In this document: piece by piece, positions 5,730 to 6,929 of the stretch
How positions within the stretch are numbered: position 1 is the stretch's first letter
Layout: each line of letters starts with the position of its first letter
Origin: Helicobacteraceae bacterium
Lineage (GTDB): Bacteria; Campylobacterota; Campylobacteria; Campylobacterales; SZUA-545
NCBI GenBank assembly: GCA_011390075.1
Contig: JAABTA010000048.1
Coordinates: 1-6,929, forward strand
Length of the DNA: 6,929 bases
Direction: 5' to 3'
Made by a program: the position numbers and the translations under genes
Notes under the pieces: model-generated
Database searches by the model: none
What the model was told of the DNA's origin: nothing
What the model saw: only the letters and a program-made list of their open reading frames with translations

Positions 5730-6440
5730 TTAGTTTATACCAAACTTCTTTAGAGTACTCTCTAGCTGATCCACATAGCCCCCTCCAAAAGCTCTGATAT
5801 GCACGAGCAAAGCGTAGCTATTTAATACATCTACTCTTACTTGCCAAAAATCATCATCAAGAGGGTTGATGCTCCCATAAGCATCATAAAATCTTTTAGA
5901 AAATGTATTAAAAAGAGTGCTAAAGGCTATATCATACTCATAGCTTCCATAATAGAGAGCAGGATCTATAAGAACGGTTTGAGTGCCATCATTCATAACA
6001 TTTCCACCCCATAAATCTCCGTGCAGTATTGTAGGGTATGATGAGGGCAGATAGTTTGGTATCTTTTCGCCAAACTTAGCTATTTTTTCATACAATCTTG
6101 CATCAATCCTATGCTCCTCCAAACATTTCTTAGCCATGTACATCACTCTATGTTTAGCAAAAAACTCACCCCAACTCCTCTCTTTTGGATTTGGTTGCAC
6201 AAAAGGACCGATCGTTGTGTCATATTCATATCCATAAAAGCCAAACCTATTTTGGTGCATTTTTGCCAGTGCCTCTGCAAATTCTGTCTCATCATAGACT
6301 CCATGGTAGGGAACTTTTTCTAAAGTAATACTCTGACTATCTACATCCATAACCTTCGGACACAACATAAACCCTCCTAAATATTCCAACATAGAGGCCT
6401 CTATCTTCCCGTGAATAGTTTTTTTATAAAAATACTCCAT
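5730..6440 (-). CDS. Fructosamine/ketosamine-3-kinase family protein, short N-terminus
   Basis: This 236-residue protein belongs to the fructosamine-3-kinase (YniA-like) branch of the aminoglycoside-phosphotransferase fold. Such kinases phosphorylate sugar adducts on protein amino groups so that they fall off, a deglycation repair in the cytoplasm. The catalytic loop is HGDLWGGN (140-147) with base Asp142 and Asn147. IDPALYYG (158-165) carries metal-binding Asp159, followed by the family's EYDIA. QPNPKERSWGEFFAKHR (82-98) and ALAKMHQ (57-63) also fit YniA. The family is usually about 285-290 residues. Here the protein begins at the strand carrying the ATP-binding lysine (YFYKK), with Glu14 as its likely partner, so the preceding glycine-rich loop and about 45 residues are missing. 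The start is firm: AAGGAG lies five bases before ATG, and an in-frame TAG directly precedes it. I see no displaced N-terminus in the other frames upstream. Activity without the loop is uncertain, and it may be a natural short form. Confidence 0.88.
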   Translation of the reverse strand: MEYFYKKTIHGKIEASMLEYLGGFMLCPKVMDVDSQSITLEKVPYHGVYDETEFAEALAKMHQNRFGFYGYEYDTTIGPFVQPNPKERSWGEFFAKHRVMYMAKKCLEEHRIDARLYEKIAKFGEKIPNYLPSSYPTILHGDLWGGNVMNDGTQTVLIDPALYYGSYEYDIAFSTLFNTFSKRFYDAYGSINPLDDDFWQVRVDVLNSYALLVHIRAFGGGYVDQLESTLKKFGIN

Positions 6441-6901
6441 CTACGCTCCTTCTGCTTTTGGTATGATGAGCTTTTTTTCCTTCTACCAAGATTAGTAAAT
6501 TTTGATTAAAAAGTAGCCTAGTATCTTTTTATAGATGATTTGTTTTAAAAGTTAGAGGCTCCTTAAGTAAAAATAAAATCACGCTTACTTATCAAAAGTG
6601 GCCGGATACTAACGCGATTGGTGACGGATCTGGTGCGTTTTTTGCAAAGGAGAAAAGAAAAATATGGTTTATTTTTGGCAAGATCCCAAATAAACTCATC
6701 ACTACAGCTAGGGCCAATCATTTTTTAGTCTATTTCTCTTCTACAAATTTAGCTTCTCTAATCCATTCGTTCATATTACAAAATCTTTTCTATTTCATTC
6801 TATCGAAAGAGAGAATAATTCTTCCACGCAATTCGTGCAACTATTAATTTTAATTTAAGAATAAAGAACTAAAATCTAAGTATTCTAATTATAGGAATGT
6901 A
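6441..6901. other. Intergenic region between divergent genes, no confident gene
   Basis: No start-and-ribosome-site pair gives a credible protein here. The flanks are very AT-rich. In the middle (about 6595-6640) is a short GC-richer stretch with several CG steps, which is unusual for this window and is described as a possible RNA. A plus-strand frame is open from 6539 to 6847 (102 codons) but has no ATG, GTG or TTG. On the minus strand only short frames occur, such as 53 codons from ATG 6721 and 14 codons from ATG 6774. Decayed coding sequence is possible. Promoters for the kinase gene (minus, TATAAA at 6533-6528) and for the right-hand gene presumably lie here too. Confidence 0.5.
6542..6643 (+). 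ncRNA. Candidate structured small RNA or leader
   Basis: A -10-like TATAGAT (6530-6536) after a T-rich tract could start a transcript near 6542. The next 70 bases can fold as a nested stem: GTTAG (6551-6555) with CTAAC (6609-6613), GGC (6557-6559) with GCC (6601-6603), and TAAGTAA (6564-6570) with TTACTTA (6585-6591). Then AACGC (6611-6615) can pair with GCGTT (6635-6639), running into six T, which resembles an intrinsic terminator. The first and last stems share bases and exclude each other, as in an attenuator. I do not recognise an Rfam family. The stems are short, so chance is a real alternative. Confidence 0.25.
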
Positions 6902-6929
6902 ATGACAAACAATACTCTATCAATTTTAA
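6902..6929 (+). CDS. Start of a divergent gene (only nine codons visible)
   Basis: ATG at 6902 opens a frame reading MTNNTLSIL that runs off the right edge. AGGA lies five bases upstream (6893-6896), an acceptable ribosome-binding site. TAAAAT (6870-6875) is a possible -10 box. The visible residues do not identify a family. The neighbouring ATG at 6897 is followed at once by TAA, so 6902 is the better start. The call depends on sequence beyond the window. Confidence 0.4.

Noticed and set aside
6441..6540. Displaced N-terminal part of the kinase in another frame (frameshift)
   Set aside because: None of the minus-strand frames upstream reads like the missing glycine-rich lobe, and the ATG has its own strong ribosome-binding site.
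6645..6691. AAAGGAG followed by a short frame MVYFWQDPK on the plus strand
   Set aside because: The spacing to ATG is long, the frame is only nine codons, and no gene follows closely for it to act as a leader peptide.
1..6929. CRISPR array, insertion sequence, tRNA or rRNA gene
   Set aside because: No regularly spaced repeats, transposase motifs, terminal repeat pairs or tRNA/rRNA consensus stretches were found on either strand.

Overview
This is an AT-rich window from what looks like a Campylobacterota (epsilonproteobacterial) chromosome. The assignment is an inference from base composition, densely packed co-directional genes, TATAAT-like -10 boxes behind T-rich tracts, and the gene families present. 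The cowN gene suggests a nitrogen fixer, although no nif gene lies in the window. Every recognisable gene except a fragment at the far right is on the minus strand, so transcription runs right to left.

Layout in transcription order. About 460 bases at 6441-6901 hold no confident gene but contain a small GC-richer, foldable patch that could be a short RNA. A divergent plus-strand gene starts at 6902 and runs off the right edge. To the left come a shortened fructosamine-kinase-family protein (5730-6440), a four-helix DUF4395 membrane protein (5164-5697) that appears to start at ATT, and a complete catalase-peroxidase, katG (2892-5078), closed by a good intrinsic terminator. Then follow cowN (2475-2789), which has its own promoter with a perfect inverted repeat over the -10 box, a secreted protein of unknown function with an internal duplication (1611-2423), a PlsC-type acyltransferase (888-1601), and the N-terminal 300 residues of a dihydrolipoamide-dehydrogenase-family flavoprotein leaving the left edge (1-901).

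Functionally there are probably three or four transcription units. The kinase and DUF4395 gene are closely linked and may read into katG, which also has its own promoter candidate. cowN stands between a terminator and a second promoter candidate. The last three genes are tightly coupled (9-base gap, then 14-base overlap). The common themes are peroxide removal, possible repair of sugar-damaged proteins, and protection of nitrogenase from carbon monoxide, plus phospholipid synthesis.

I found no mobile element, CRISPR array, tRNA or rRNA, and no convincing new multi-gene system. The points most worth following up are the ATT start, the kinase without its glycine-rich lobe, the duplicated secreted protein, the cowN operator-like palindrome, and the foldable intergenic patch.
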